In this document: piece after piece, positions 29,945 to 43,872 of the stretch
How the letters are laid out: each line of letters begins with the position of its first letter
Numbering within the stretch: the stretch's first letter is position 1
Assembly: GCF_014201805.1 (NCBI RefSeq)
Contig: NZ_JACHFK010000012.1
Location: 1-64,000 of the forward strand
DNA: 64,000 nucleotides
Reading direction: 5' to 3'
From: Deinococcus metalli
GTDB lineage: Bacteria; Deinococcota; Deinococci; Deinococcales; Deinococcaceae
Program-made: the position numbers and the translations under genes
The notes under the pieces: generated by a model
What the model was told of the DNA's origin: nothing
Database searches by the model: none
The model's input: only the letters and a program-made list of their open reading frames with translations

Positions 29945-30403
29945 TCAGCTGGCGCTGAGGTCGCGCATCCAGGTGGTGCCGCCGGGCCGCTCGCCCCTGG
30001 AGCGGTACGCCTGCACCTGCGGGGCGTCCGGCACCTCGCCCATCACGACGGCCAACGGCACCTGCTGGAAGCCGAAGGTGCCCCAGTCGCCACCCTTGGA
30101 GAACATGTAGATCGCGCGGTCGCCGCGCCCCTGCGCGTACTCGATGGCGCTCATGACCAGCCGCCGGCCCAGGCCGCCGCCACGCGCCGCCGGGATGATC
30201 GCCGCGCCGCGCAGTAGGCTCACGCCGTCGCCGTGCTCCAGCCCGATCGCGCCGACCGGCTGCCCACCGCGTTCCATCACCCAGTACGTCGTGCCCTCCG
30301 CGAGGGTCGCGTCGGTGTCCAGCCCCGCTTCGTGGAAGACGCGGGTGACGGTGTCGCGGTCGCCGCTTTGCGCCAGACGGATGTGTTCCTGTGCATTGGT
30401 CAT
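29945..30403 (-). CDS. GNAT acetyltransferase, paralogue of the next gene
   Basis: 152 residues from ATG 30403 with GGAGGAA upstream. The fold is GNAT with VGAIGLEHGDGVSLLRGAAIIPAARGGGLGRRLVMSAIEYA (acetyl-CoA P-loop) and a C-terminal FSKGGDWGTFGFQQ...VPDAPQV. It is clearly a tandem paralogue of 30518-31009 (shared GLEHGDGVSL, PEAR/PAARxxGLGR, DAPQV). It resembles the ArsN2-like group, whose known members acetylate amino-acid-like compounds. Substrate unknown. It lies 25 nt before argA in the arg operon. Confidence 0.75.
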   Translation of the reverse strand: MTNAQEHIRLAQSGDRDTVTRVFHEAGLDTDATLAEGTTYWVMERGGQPVGAIGLEHGDGVSLLRGAAIIPAARGGGLGRRLVMSAIEYAQGRGDRAIYMFSKGGDWGTFGFQQVPLAVVMGEVPDAPQVQAYRSRGERPGGTTWMRDLSAS

Positions 30404-30517
30404 GTGCCGTTCCTCCGGGATGAACGGAGCCGTGGGCGTCCCTGGGAACGCCGTGTGCCGCCGCCTTGAAAGTGCGCGCAGGATACACCGCGACACGCGC
30501 GCTGACGAGTGGGTCGT

Positions 30518-31009
30518 TCATGCCGGGCCGCCACCGCCCAGCGCGCACGTCCACGCCTGCTCGGCGTGAATCCAGCCCTTGGACAGGCCGCTGCGCACCT
30601 GCGGGGCGTCCGGCAGCGCCGCGATGATGTCGTCCGGCTGGGCGGGCACGAAGCCGAAGCGCCGCCAGTAATCCCCGGCTTCCTCGCTGAACAGGTACAC
30701 GGCGCGGTGGCCCAGCAGCGACGCCTGCGTGAGCGCGGACGTGACCAGCGCGCGGCCCAGGCCTTGGTTGCGCGCCTCGGGCACCACCGCCGTCGAGCGG
30801 ATCAGCGACACGCCGTCGCCGTGCTCCAGGCCGATGCAGCCGCCGGGCACGCCGTCCAGGTCGGCAATCCAGTACGTGCTGCCCTCCGGCGTCACGCTGC
30901 CGGTGGTCAGGCCGCAGCGGGTCAGCAGGTCGCGGATGATGTCGAAGTCCTCCGCGTGCGCCTCGCGGAGCTTCACGTGCATGTCGGACAGGGTCACGGC
31001 ATCGGTCAT
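30518..31009 (-). CDS. GNAT acetyltransferase in the arg operon
   Basis: 163 residues from ATG 31009, preceded by GAGGTG. GNAT features are GCIGLEHGDGVSLIRSTAVVPEARNQGLGRALVTSALTQA and a FSEEAGDYWRRFGFVPA tail with the aromatic cap. It duplicates the downstream gene 29945-30403. It starts 47 nt after argH. Either copy could acetylate glutamate, ornithine or an analogue, but nothing in the sequence settles this. Confidence 0.75.
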   Translation of the reverse strand: MTDAVTLSDMHVKLREAHAEDFDIIRDLLTRCGLTTGSVTPEGSTYWIADLDGVPGGCIGLEHGDGVSLIRSTAVVPEARNQGLGRALVTSALTQASLLGHRAVYLFSEEAGDYWRRFGFVPAQPDDIIAALPDAPQVRSGLSKGWIHAEQAWTCALGGGGPA

Positions 31010-31056
31010 GGGAACACCTCGGGGGTGGGGGCGGAAAACGGGCACGGCAGCGCGCG

Positions 31057-32453
<1,397 letters not shown>

Positions 32454-32457
<4 letters not shown>

Positions 32458-32957
32458 CGCTGCATGTCCTCGTACGGCGCGGTCGACACCGATTTGACCA
32501 GCACCACCGGCGGCGGGCTGGACGGATTCGCGTGGGCGTAGGTGTCGTCCGTCACCACATACCCGAGTTTTTCGTAGAAGGGCAGGACGTCCAGGTTGAA
32601 CTGCGACACGGCCAGCAGCACGCGCCGGTACCCGCCCGCGCGGGCCACGTGCTCGACCTGCCACACCAGCGCGCGGCCCACGCCGCCGCCGCGCGCCCCG
32701 GGCCGCGTGGCGAGCTTGTTCAGCGTCAGGGTCGCCGCGCCGTCCGGGCGATACCCGACGCAGCCCAGCGCTCCCTCCCCGCTGCCGACCGCCAGGAAGC
32801 CGCCGGCGCCGGGGCTGAACAGCGAGCGTTCCAGGTCGAGGAGCGTGGTGCGCGCCCAGCTGGAGCGGGGGTCCATGCCGGCGGCCATCATCACGGCGTG
32901 GAAGGCGGGCACGTCGTCCGGGTTCACGGGGCGCAGCGCGGCGCGGGCGACCGTCAC
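32454..32957 (-). CDS. GNAT acetyltransferase in the arg operon
   Basis: 167 residues from GTG 32957, which overlaps the stop of the previous gene (GTGA). GNAT core: LTLNKLATRPGARGGGVGRALVWQVEHVARAGGYRRVLLAVSQFNLDVLPFYEKLGYVVTDD. The N-terminus (LRPVNPDDVPAFHAVMMAAGMDPRSSW) is of the usual kind. Its own 3' end overlaps argH. The role in arginine metabolism is unknown, and it could be a passenger. Confidence 0.75.
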
Positions 32958-33436
32958 GACGCGCCCTCCGGGAGTACCAGTCTCAGTTCCGCCTGCGGCA
33001 CGAAGCCCAGGCGTTCGTAGGTGGGCCGCCCGGCCTCCGACGCGGTGAGGGTCACGATACTCACGCCGCGGGCGCGGCACTCGGCCAGCACAGCCTCCAC
33101 CAGCTGCCGGGCCAGCGCGTGTCCCCGGTGGTCCGGGTGGACGTACACGTTCAGCACGTACGCGCGCACGAGGGACGTCGTGTCGGCGTTCGGCGGGAAG
33201 TCGTTCCACAGGACGCCCGCCCCGGCCACCACGTCCCCCCCGGCCTCGACCAGCAGGCCGGTGTAGCGCCCGGACGCCAGCGCCCGGCGGTGCCACCCCA
33301 CGCCCGCGTCGTGCGCGCGGGCCAGTCCGGCCGGGTCGCTGCCCATCTCGGTGAACATCGCCGTGCGCTGGGTCTGGATGAGGGCGGCGTCGTGCACGGT
33401 GGCCGGGCGCAGGGTGTAGCCGGGGGGCCAGCTCAC
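32954..33436 (-). CDS. GNAT acetyltransferase in the arg operon
   Basis: 160 residues from GTG 33436, overlapping the DinB stop (GTGA). The GNAT signature is YVLNVYVHPDHRGHALARQLVEAVLAECRARGVSIVTLTASEAGRPTYERLGFVPQAEL. The long N-terminal part includes FTEMGSDPAGLARAHDAGVGWHRRALASGRYTG. With the other four GNATs it makes five acetyltransferases within about 6 kb. The substrate cannot be read from sequence. Confidence 0.75.
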   Translation of the reverse strand: MSWPPGYTLRPATVHDAALIQTQRTAMFTEMGSDPAGLARAHDAGVGWHRRALASGRYTGLLVEAGGDVVAGAGVLWNDFPPNADTTSLVRAYVLNVYVHPDHRGHALARQLVEAVLAECRARGVSIVTLTASEAGRPTYERLGFVPQAELRLVLPEGAS

Positions 33437-33873
33437 GCGCCCACCCGCTCCGGAATCTGGTTCAGATGCCACTGCTGGTGGCGCACGTAGTCCTCCGCGA
33501 CGAAGCGCAGCGTGACCGGCTCGCCGCCGCCGATGCTCAGGGTGTGGTCCAGGCTGGCGGCGGGCAGAGCGGCGATCACGTGCGCGAGCTGCGTCTGGTA
33601 CACCGTCCACAGGCCCAGCACGTCCGCCCACGGGCGCTGCTGGTAGCCGCCCGCCGCGACCCACGCGGTCTGGTCGTAGCCGGACAGAGCCAGACCGTCC
33701 TGAACGCTGGCCCGCACGAAGCGTGCGTGGTTGTTCACGCCCGAATCGATCAGGTGCCCCACGATCTGCTTGGCGCTCCACACGTCCGGGGCCGGCTGGC
33801 TGGACGCCTGCGCCTCGGTCAGTCCCTGGAGGTACGGCAACTGGGCAGCGACGACCTCGCTCAGCGTCGGCAT
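33433..33873 (-). CDS. DinB-family four-helix metal-binding protein
   Basis: 146 residues. The DinB fold has the three metal-type His at VGHLIDSGVNNHARFVRA and EDYVRHQQWHLNQI. In the family these bind a divalent metal; many members are thiol-dependent S-transferases acting with bacillithiol, which is used by Deinococcus. It starts one base after the argG stop, so it is in the arg operon. The expansion of DinB proteins is known in Deinococcus. The specific role is unknown. Confidence 0.82.
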   Translation of the reverse strand: MPTLSEVVAAQLPYLQGLTEAQASSQPAPDVWSAKQIVGHLIDSGVNNHARFVRASVQDGLALSGYDQTAWVAAGGYQQRPWADVLGLWTVYQTQLAHVIAALPAASLDHTLSIGGGEPVTLRFVAEDYVRHQQWHLNQIPERVGA

Positions 33874-33874
33874 G

Positions 33875-35143
<1,269 letters not shown>

Positions 35144-35252
35144 GGCGGTATTCTCCCAGGAGATGAATGAGGCGGCGTCATGGCCGCCCGGCAAAGCAGC
35201 GCAGCACCCGGCGCGACCGGGCCGGCTCCTTCATGGCGAAGGGCCGGGCGGA

Positions 35253-35279
35253 TCAGCGTCGGGTGGCGGGGGTCGACAT
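35253..35279 (-). CDS. Possible arginine leader peptide MSTPATRR
   Basis: ATG TCG ACC CCC GCC ACC CGA CGC TGA, read leftward from 35279. The ATG lies about 6 nt after the transcription start expected from the -10 at 35297-35292, fitting leaderless translation. The peptide ends with two Arg codons immediately before the stop, as in attenuation leaders of amino-acid operons. A CCTTC-GCCAT-GAAGG stem follows before argG, but no U-tract terminator is evident. Too short to be supported by codon statistics. Confidence 0.35.
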   Translation of the reverse strand: MSTPATRR

Positions 35280-35284
35280 CTTCT

Positions 35285-35320
35285 GTGTATGGGTATACAC
35301 GTCGCCGCATAGCTATGCAA
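35285..35320 (-). promoter_or_regulatory. arg operon promoter inside two ArgR-like boxes
   Basis: Two palindromes lie one after the other: GCATAGCTATGC (35307-35318) and GTGTAT-GGGT-ATACAC (35285-35300). Their centres are 20 bp apart, close to the 21-bp spacing of paired ARG boxes bound by hexameric ArgR. Read toward argG, TTGCAT (35320-35315) and TATACC (35297-35292) are a -35/-10 pair with a 17-bp spacer, and each hexamer is embedded in one box. ArgR binding would therefore block the promoter. No argR gene is in the window. Confidence 0.65.
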
Positions 35321-35380
35321 GTAGGTGGAGGGACAGGCCTGCCCGGCCGGGGGTGGATCACCGCAGCGACCCATAGCGAG

Positions 35381-35410
35381 GCGCCCGCCCGGACGAACCA
35401 GGGCGGGCGC
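35381..35410 (-). terminator. Hairpin upstream of arg promoter, after the beta-barrel-like gene region
   Basis: GCGCCCGCCC (35381-35390) and GGGCGGGCGC (35401-35410) make a perfect 10-bp stem with a 10-nt loop, 17 nt after the end of the leftward gene 35428-35901. It should insulate that gene from the arg promoter. Confidence 0.65.
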
Positions 35411-35427
35411 GGTCAGGCCGGTGGCGC

Positions 35428-35901
35428 TCAGGGCAGGCGGTAGTTCAGGCCGATGCGGGCGCCGGCGCCCACGCTGACGCTGGCGGCGGCCGCGCCGCCC
35501 ACCGACACCACCGGGCCCACGTTGCCCTCCACGAACAGGCTCAGGGGATCGGTGATGTTGTAGCGCAGGCCCAGCGTGCCGTGCGGGTACACGCTGAAGC
35601 CGCCGCCGTTGCCCAGCACCACGCCGGCGCCCAGGCCCAGGCCGTAGTACGGCGTGAAGCCGCCCAGCGTGGTGTCGGTGCTGAAGTCACCCAGGTAGTC
35701 CACGCTGCCGCCGATCGACAGGTTCTTGAAGTTGAAGTTCGTCGCGTCGAGGTTCAGGCCGTAGCGCATCGCCGAGGACGCGGTCAGGTCGTTCTGGTAG
35801 TGCAGGGTCAGGCCGGAGCCCACCGAGCCGCCCACGTAGGACGCCGCAGAGGCGGTCGAGACGGCGGTCAGGGCGAGCAGGCCGAGCAGGGTCGTCTTCA
35901 T
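35428..35901 (-). CDS. Secreted beta-barrel-like protein
   Basis: 157 residues from ATG 35901. Signal peptide (TTLLGLLALTAVSTASA, cut before ASY). The mature part is Gly/Ser/Asn-rich with alternating hydrophobic residues (YVGGSVGSGLTLHYQ, YYGLGLGAGVVLGNGGGFSVYPHGTLGLRYN, LSLFVEGNVGPVVSVGG) and ends in ...GARIGLNYRLP, the pattern of a small outer-membrane beta-barrel. Deinococcus has an outer envelope layer where such proteins could sit. No close family was recognised. Confidence 0.65.
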   Translation of the reverse strand: MKTTLLGLLALTAVSTASAASYVGGSVGSGLTLHYQNDLTASSAMRYGLNLDATNFNFKNLSIGGSVDYLGDFSTDTTLGGFTPYYGLGLGAGVVLGNGGGFSVYPHGTLGLRYNITDPLSLFVEGNVGPVVSVGGAAAASVSVGAGARIGLNYRLP

Positions 35902-35970
35902 GAGAATCAGCATAGGCACGGACCGCGCCATCTGCCAAGCCTCGCTCTTTACGAAACCGCTCAGGGACAT

Positions 35971-37107
35971 TCAGGGGACGTTTACCTTCGGGGTGGCTGC
36001 GCGCGCCAGGCGGCCAAGCGCCCGGCCGATGTCGTCCCTGGACTTGCAGAAGGCCACGCGCAGCAGCCCCGCGGGCGCCGCGTGCTGGGCATAGAAGGCC
36101 TCGCCGGGGATCACGGCCACGCCCGCCTCGGCCACCAGCGTCTCGGCGCGCCACTGCGGGTGCAGGGCGGTCAGGAAGTACGTGCCGCGCGGCGTGTACA
36201 CCGTGGCGCCCAGGTCGCGCAGGCCGCCCGCCAGCAGCTCCATGCGCGCGGCGTACTCGGTCCGCAGCCCTGCATAGAAGCCCTCCGCGCGCGCCACGGG
36301 CAGCGCGGCGGCAACCGCGGCCTGGAGCGGTGTGGGCGAGCAGAACGATCCCTGCTGCCGGATGCCCGCGACCATGCCGGACAGGCCCGGCGGGCACGCG
36401 ATCCAGCCCACGCGCCAGCCGGTGGCCTCCAGCCGCTTGCCCGCGCTGCCGACCGTGAAGGTCCGTTCGGGGGCCAGCGTGCGCAGGGACGTGGGCGCGT
36501 CTCCGAAGTACAGCTCGTCGTACACCTCGTCGCTGATGATCCACAGGTCGTGCTCGCGGGCCAGCGCAACGATCTCCGTGAGTTCCGCCGCGCTGAACAC
36601 CGTGCCGGTCGGGTTGTACGGGCTGTTCAGCAGCAGCGCCCGTGTGCGTGGGGTGACCGCCACGCGCAGCGCCCCCGGGTCGAGGAACCAGCCCCGCTCC
36701 GGATCGAGCGTCATGGGGACCGTGACCGCGTCCGCGCCGGCCAGCCGCGCCTGCGGCAGGTACACGTCGAAGACGGGTTCGAGCATCAGCACCTCGTCGC
36801 CGGGGCCGTACAGCGACAGGGCCAGCACGTTCAGCGCCTCGGTCGCGCCGCTGGTGATCACCACGTCGGCGCCGTCCACGCCCAGGTCCGCGCCCACGGC
36901 GTCCCGCAGCGCGGGCAGGCCGGCCGGCGGCGAGTACTGGTCCGCCGTGCCCACCGCGCGCCGGGCGGTGTCCAGCAAGAAGGCGGGCGGCGCGTCGGCG
37001 GGAAAGCCCTGGCCTAGGTTCACCGCGCCGTGCTGCGCGGCCAGGCGGCTCATGCGGGCGAACACACTTTCCTGCGAGGCGAGGGCACGCGGCAGCAGTT
37101 GTGGCAT
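35971..37107 (-). CDS. Class I/II PLP aminotransferase
   Basis: 378 residues from ATG 37107. Aminotransferase fold I: NLGQGFPADAPPAFLLD, the Asn/Pro patch NSPYNPTG, SDEVYDELYF and the PLP Lys in SAGKRLEATGWRVGW. The QGFPADAPP start and this active site are like the YbdL/kynurenine (methionine, glutamine) aminotransferase subgroup, so an amino donor such as methionine or kynurenine is likely. Assignment to one substrate is not possible. Divergent from the EthD gene; TSS region between them is 145 bases. Confidence 0.85.
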   Translation of the reverse strand: MPQLLPRALASQESVFARMSRLAAQHGAVNLGQGFPADAPPAFLLDTARRAVGTADQYSPPAGLPALRDAVGADLGVDGADVVITSGATEALNVLALSLYGPGDEVLMLEPVFDVYLPQARLAGADAVTVPMTLDPERGWFLDPGALRVAVTPRTRALLLNSPYNPTGTVFSAAELTEIVALAREHDLWIISDEVYDELYFGDAPTSLRTLAPERTFTVGSAGKRLEATGWRVGWIACPPGLSGMVAGIRQQGSFCSPTPLQAAVAAALPVARAEGFYAGLRTEYAARMELLAGGLRDLGATVYTPRGTYFLTALHPQWRAETLVAEAGVAVIPGEAFYAQHAAPAGLLRVAFCKSRDDIGRALGRLARAATPKVNVP

Positions 37108-37252
37108 CCCCGCAGTGTGAACCCGAACGCGCCCGGACCGGTGGGAAAGGTCAGACGACCCGCACCGGGAACCGTCCTCCAACCGCCCGCGGGTACGCTG
37201 TGGGAACACGTCACGCCGACCTGAAGCCCTCTTTCCACGTGGAGGAACGCCC

Positions 37253-37561
37253 ATGTTCAAGCTCACGGTGCTGTACGGCCCGCCCACCGACGCTGCCGCC
37301 TTCGAGACCTACTACCACGGCATGCACCTCCCGCTGGTGGACCGGATTCCCGGCCTGCGCCGCGCAGAGGTCGGGCGCGTGGTCGGCGCCCCGGACGGCA
37401 GCGCCAGCCCCTACCACCTCATCACGGAACTGTACTTCGACGACCTGGCCGCGTTGCAGGGCGGTATGGGCGGTCCCGAGGGGCAGGCCGCGGCCGGCGA
37501 CATCCCGAACTTCGCCACCGGCGGCGTCACGCTGCTGGTCAGCGAGGTGCTGGACAGTTAG
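37253..37561 (+). CDS. EthD-family ferredoxin-like protein
   Basis: 102 residues. EthD fold with the conserved YYHGMHLPLVDRIPGLRRAEVGRVVG segment and LITELYFDDLAALQGGMGGPEGQAAAGDIPNFATGG. GGAGGAA lies 8 nt upstream. EthD proteins are dimeric alpha/beta proteins implicated in ether degradation or acting as dehydratase-like enzymes; the substrate here is unknown. It converges with the FUSC gene, 26 nt away. Confidence 0.82.
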   Translation: MFKLTVLYGPPTDAAAFETYYHGMHLPLVDRIPGLRRAEVGRVVGAPDGSASPYHLITELYFDDLAALQGGMGGPEGQAAAGDIPNFATGGVTLLVSEVLDS

Positions 37562-37587
37562 GTGATGGGGAGTCAGGTGCTGAGCGG

Positions 37588-38646
37588 TCAGGCGGCCGCG
37601 CGCTTCTCGGCGGCCGAGCGGACCAGCAGGACCACGCCCAGGCCGATCAAGGCGCCCAGCACGGTCTCGGCGGCGCGGGCCAGCAGCAGCGGCCCGGCCG
37701 GGGCGGGGTGCCCCAGCGTGGTCAGCAGCAGCGCCAGCGGCGTGACGAACAGCAGCGTCAGGCTGTAGTTGCGCGTGGCGTACAGCTCCGCCAGGAACTG
37801 CAGCAGCACGACCGCCGCCACCCGTACGCCGGCCGGCAGCTCCAGCGCGAGCAGCGGCGCGGCCACCACCACACCCAGCAGCGTGCCCACCATGCGCTCC
37901 AGCGCCCGCACGACCCGGCCCCGCTGGTCCTGCGCGGAGATCGGCGCGACGGCCGCCACCATCGCCCACGGGGTGTGCCCCAGGCCCAGCAGCGCGCCGG
38001 CCAAGCCGCCCAGCCCGGCCGCACTCAGGTGCCGCAGACCGTGCCACGCCAGATCCTCCTCGCTCAGGCGGTGGGCGGGTGGGTCACTCAGGTCGTCCGG
38101 ACGCACCCGCTGCGAGTAGCGCGCGCCCAGCACACCCAGACCCACCGACAGCAGCGCACTCGCGGCCGCGACGCCCAGCGCCGGCGCGAACGGCGGGGGC
38201 GGCGCCGCGCCCGCCGCAGTGGTCACCGCGAACACGAAGAACAGCGATCCGGCCGGCCGCAGCCCCAGCGCCGCCGCCAGCACCGCGCCCACCCCGGCCA
38301 CCAGCGCGCCCGCCAGGGCGATGCCCCACGGCCCGGTGCCCGCGTGCGCCAGCGCCCACCCGGCACTGAGGCACGCCAGCAGCAGCGCCGCGCTGACCAG
38401 CTGGTGGCGCAGCCGCGTGCCCAGCGGCTCGTGCCTGGCGTAGATACCGGTGAACGCCGCGAAGGCCGCGTACACGACCAGATCCAGGTGCCCCAGCGCC
38501 AGCAGCGTGCCCAGCGGCAGCCCCACCCCCAGCGCGATCCGGCCCGCCGGCAGGTGATCCCGCCGCGCCGGACCGAGCGTGACGAAGGGCCGCGCCCAGC
38601 GGCGCAGCGTTGCCAGCACGCTTCGGGGTGGGCGCGGCTCCTCCAC
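37588..38646 (-). CDS. FUSC-family membrane protein
   Basis: 352 residues from GTG 38646, 11 nt after the MFS stop. Two clusters of hydrophobic helices (about residues 30-155 and 200-340) and the sequence GGLAGALLGLGHTPWAMVAAVAPISA...RALERMVGTLLGVVVAAPLLAL are typical of the FUSC / aromatic-acid exporter (AaeB, YccS) superfamily. It is shorter than AaeB and lacks a long cytosolic domain. Export of an aromatic or toxic acid is possible. The MFS gene upstream probably shares its message. Confidence 0.78.
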   Translation of the reverse strand: MEEPRPPRSVLATLRRWARPFVTLGPARRDHLPAGRIALGVGLPLGTLLALGHLDLVVYAAFAAFTGIYARHEPLGTRLRHQLVSAALLLACLSAGWALAHAGTGPWGIALAGALVAGVGAVLAAALGLRPAGSLFFVFAVTTAAGAAPPPPFAPALGVAAASALLSVGLGVLGARYSQRVRPDDLSDPPAHRLSEEDLAWHGLRHLSAAGLGGLAGALLGLGHTPWAMVAAVAPISAQDQRGRVVRALERMVGTLLGVVVAAPLLALELPAGVRVAAVVLLQFLAELYATRNYSLTLLFVTPLALLLTTLGHPAPAGPLLLARAAETVLGALIGLGVVLLVRSAAEKRAAA

Positions 38647-38657
38647 TGGCGTGCAGT

Positions 38658-39899
38658 CTAGGCCGCGCGGCCAGGCCCGGCGGCCGGATCGTCGGCCTGC
38701 CCAGCCCGCGCGATCACGCCCAGGGTGGGCACCCGCACCAGCGCGGCCAGCACCAGCGCGGCGCGCACGCCCCACACGTTCCCGGCCAGCCCGAACAGCG
38801 GCCCGAAACTGACCTGTCCCAGCGCGTCGGCCTGCGCCGCGAAGGAGTTCACGGTGGCGCGCGACCCCGGCGCGAGGCCGTGGTTCAGCCACGCGCTGTA
38901 GAGCGGCGAGTACAGGCCGCGCAGCACGCCGTGTACCAGCAGCGCCCCGACCGCCCAGCCGAAGCCCGGCGCGAGCGCGAAGGCCAGCAGCGCCGCCACC
39001 GAGCCGGCCAGCACGGCCCGCAGGGTGCGCGCCACCTGCCGGGCGTCCGCGAGGTCCAGCCGCCGCCGCAGCGGCTCGATGAGCGCCCAGCCCAACAGCG
39101 CGCCCACCACGCCCAGGGCCACGAACCAGTCGGCGGCGCTCAGGCCGCCGGGCAGGCCGGTCTCGCGGATCAACAGGAACTCGTGCAGGCGGTCGATGGC
39201 CTCGGTGCTCGCGCCGTACAGCGCGGCCGCCACGATCAGCGCCGTCAGCAGGGCGCTGCCCCGCACGGCCTGGACCCCGGCCACCAGCGGCGCCCGCAGC
39301 GCCGCCCAGGTGTGGCGCTGTGCCCGCGGCGCGGGCCGGAAGCCGCGCTCGGGCATCCGCAGGGCCAGATATGCGCCCACCAGCAGCGCGGCCCCGCCCC
39401 CGGCCAGGATCGCGGCGGCAGGACCGCCCCAGCGCGCCAGCCCGGCGGCGCCCAGCACGCCGACCACGCCGGCCACGCGCCCGTACTGTCCGCCCAGCAG
39501 CAGCGCGCTCCCCAGGCGCTCCTCGCCCAGTTCATCGGCCAGCCACGCTTCCTGCGCGCCGCTCAGGCACGTGTAGCCGGCCGCGCTGACGACCTGCGCG
39601 GCCAGCAGCACGCCGAACACCGGGAACGAGCCCACCAGCAGCATGCCCACGCCCAGCAACGCGCAGCCCACCACCAGCGACAGCCGCCGCGAATAGGCGT
39701 CGGCCAGGACGCCCGTGGGCACCTCCAGCACGAACGCCGAACCCTCCAGCGCCGCGCCGATCAGCAGCAGGTCCAGCGGGCTCAGGCCCACGGTCTGCAC
39801 GAAGTACACACCCTGGAGCGTGAACGCCAGGGCAAACGCGAAGGCCAGACCGGCCTCCATGATCAGATAGACCCGCAGGGGGTCATGGACACGCGTCAT
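38658..39899 (-). CDS. MFS transporter
   Basis: 413 residues with about 12 transmembrane helices. The motif between helices 2 and 3 is present as GALADAYSRR in the form VPTGVLADAYSRRLSLVVG. Helix-rich blocks such as LVVGCALLGVGMLLVGSFPVFGVLLAAQVVS and AVLAGSVAALLAFAL follow. No substrate can be inferred. An upstream Met-Thr-Arg-Val start with no strong ribosome binding site was retained. It is followed closely by the FUSC gene. Confidence 0.85.
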   Translation of the reverse strand: MTRVHDPLRVYLIMEAGLAFAFALAFTLQGVYFVQTVGLSPLDLLLIGAALEGSAFVLEVPTGVLADAYSRRLSLVVGCALLGVGMLLVGSFPVFGVLLAAQVVSAAGYTCLSGAQEAWLADELGEERLGSALLLGGQYGRVAGVVGVLGAAGLARWGGPAAAILAGGGAALLVGAYLALRMPERGFRPAPRAQRHTWAALRAPLVAGVQAVRGSALLTALIVAAALYGASTEAIDRLHEFLLIRETGLPGGLSAADWFVALGVVGALLGWALIEPLRRRLDLADARQVARTLRAVLAGSVAALLAFALAPGFGWAVGALLVHGVLRGLYSPLYSAWLNHGLAPGSRATVNSFAAQADALGQVSFGPLFGLAGNVWGVRAALVLAALVRVPTLGVIARAGQADDPAAGPGRAA

Positions 39900-40223
39900 T
39901 CAGCACCTCGGGGTGGTGGGCGGCGGCGCCTGCCCACCTCCAGAACGGACCATCACCACACTGGACTCTCCCCCACCGGTGACCGGGGCACACCGCACCG
40001 CCGCGTCACGGGGGCGCGCTGGGCAGGGCCGGAGGGGAGTCAGTTCAGGATTGACATGGCAGATCACGTCCCGGGGTCGAGACAGTGTCAGCGTACGCTT
40101 CCGCGGGGCCTCCAGCATCGGCCACCTGGCGCAGCGGACCGCCGGCCGCGAAGCGGTGTTGCATAACCATGCATACACCCCTCACGCCCAGACCACACAT
40201 CCGTGCCATACTCCCTTTCTGGA
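39900..40223. other. 324-base divergent intergenic region before carB
   Basis: Between the leftward MFS gene and carB. No gene was seen. It holds the ArgR-like palindrome at 40160-40173, a TTGACA hexamer at 40053-40058 without a good -10, the palindrome AGCGTACGCT near 40091, and a CATACT element (40207-40212) about 11 nt before the carB ATG that may be its -10. Confidence 0.5.
40160..40173 (+). promoter_or_regulatory. ArgR-box-like palindrome upstream of carB
   Basis: TGCAT-AACC-ATGCA is a perfect 5-bp-arm palindrome, and with flanks GTGT...ACAC it extends imperfectly. The left arm TTGCAT is the same hexamer as in the argG box at 35315-35320. A single box is seen here. Shared control of carB and argG by ArgR is plausible because carbamoyl phosphate feeds arginine synthesis. 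Confidence 0.5.
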
Positions 40224-43295
<3,072 letters not shown>

Positions 43296-43305
43296 TCTAT
43301 AGGCG

Positions 43306-43872
43306 TCAACCGATTATATGATCTAACTCGCTTTCAGAGAAAGAAAGATCCCCTGAAGTCTTCAAGGCTCTTTGCGCCATACTATATGCACGAGGAGTCG
43401 TCCTTAATGCGCTAGTGTACACTTTTTCAAGTGTTTCCATATACGAGGTTCTCAATTCAAGAACTTGTTCTGTTTCTATGCGCTTGTCTTGCATATCAGT
43501 AATAAGGGTCATCAGTTTTTCTCTAACTCTCCACAGCTCCTGGGCAGCACTTGAATGGCTTGCAGCCTTCTCCTGTAAATTTATTTCCTTTAGATATAAA
43601 TTCAGCCCAAATTGAAGCGTAGCTAGCAAAGCCCCTACGATTGTACCAGTCTTCCCGTCTCCAAAAACGGCCAAAATCAGGCTACCGGTAGTTAGTGCAG
43701 ACAGCCATATTTGAGAATTAGTTAGTCGATTATACAAAGATAGTTCTAAGTCGGCCTGTTTCTCATGGGTCTTATGCGAATAAGCGGTTCTGCCATAGAG
43801 CTGCCTTATTTGCTCAAATAAATTTCCATATTTTATCCTTGCATCCTCCTTAGCTTGGGAAGTAGGAGCCAT
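43306..43872 (-). CDS. SLATT-domain two-transmembrane effector
   Basis: 188 residues from ATG 43872, with GGGAGG 5 nt upstream. A cytosolic N-terminal helix region (AKEDARIKYGNLFEQIRQLYGRTAYSHKTHEKQADLE) leads to two transmembrane helices (IWLSALTTGSLILAVF and GTIVGALLATLQFGLNLYL) and a long C-terminal helical part. This order is typical of SLATT (SMODS and SLOG-associating 2TM) proteins, thought to open pores or damage the membrane when a cyclic-nucleotide signal binds or a partner activates them. It overlaps the CD-NTase gene by 23 nt, so it is in the same message. DNA is AT-rich, unlike the host. Confidence 0.82.
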   Translation of the reverse strand: MAPTSQAKEDARIKYGNLFEQIRQLYGRTAYSHKTHEKQADLELSLYNRLTNSQIWLSALTTGSLILAVFGDGKTGTIVGALLATLQFGLNLYLKEINLQEKAASHSSAAQELWRVREKLMTLITDMQDKRIETEQVLELRTSYMETLEKVYTSALRTTPRAYSMAQRALKTSGDLSFSESELDHIIG

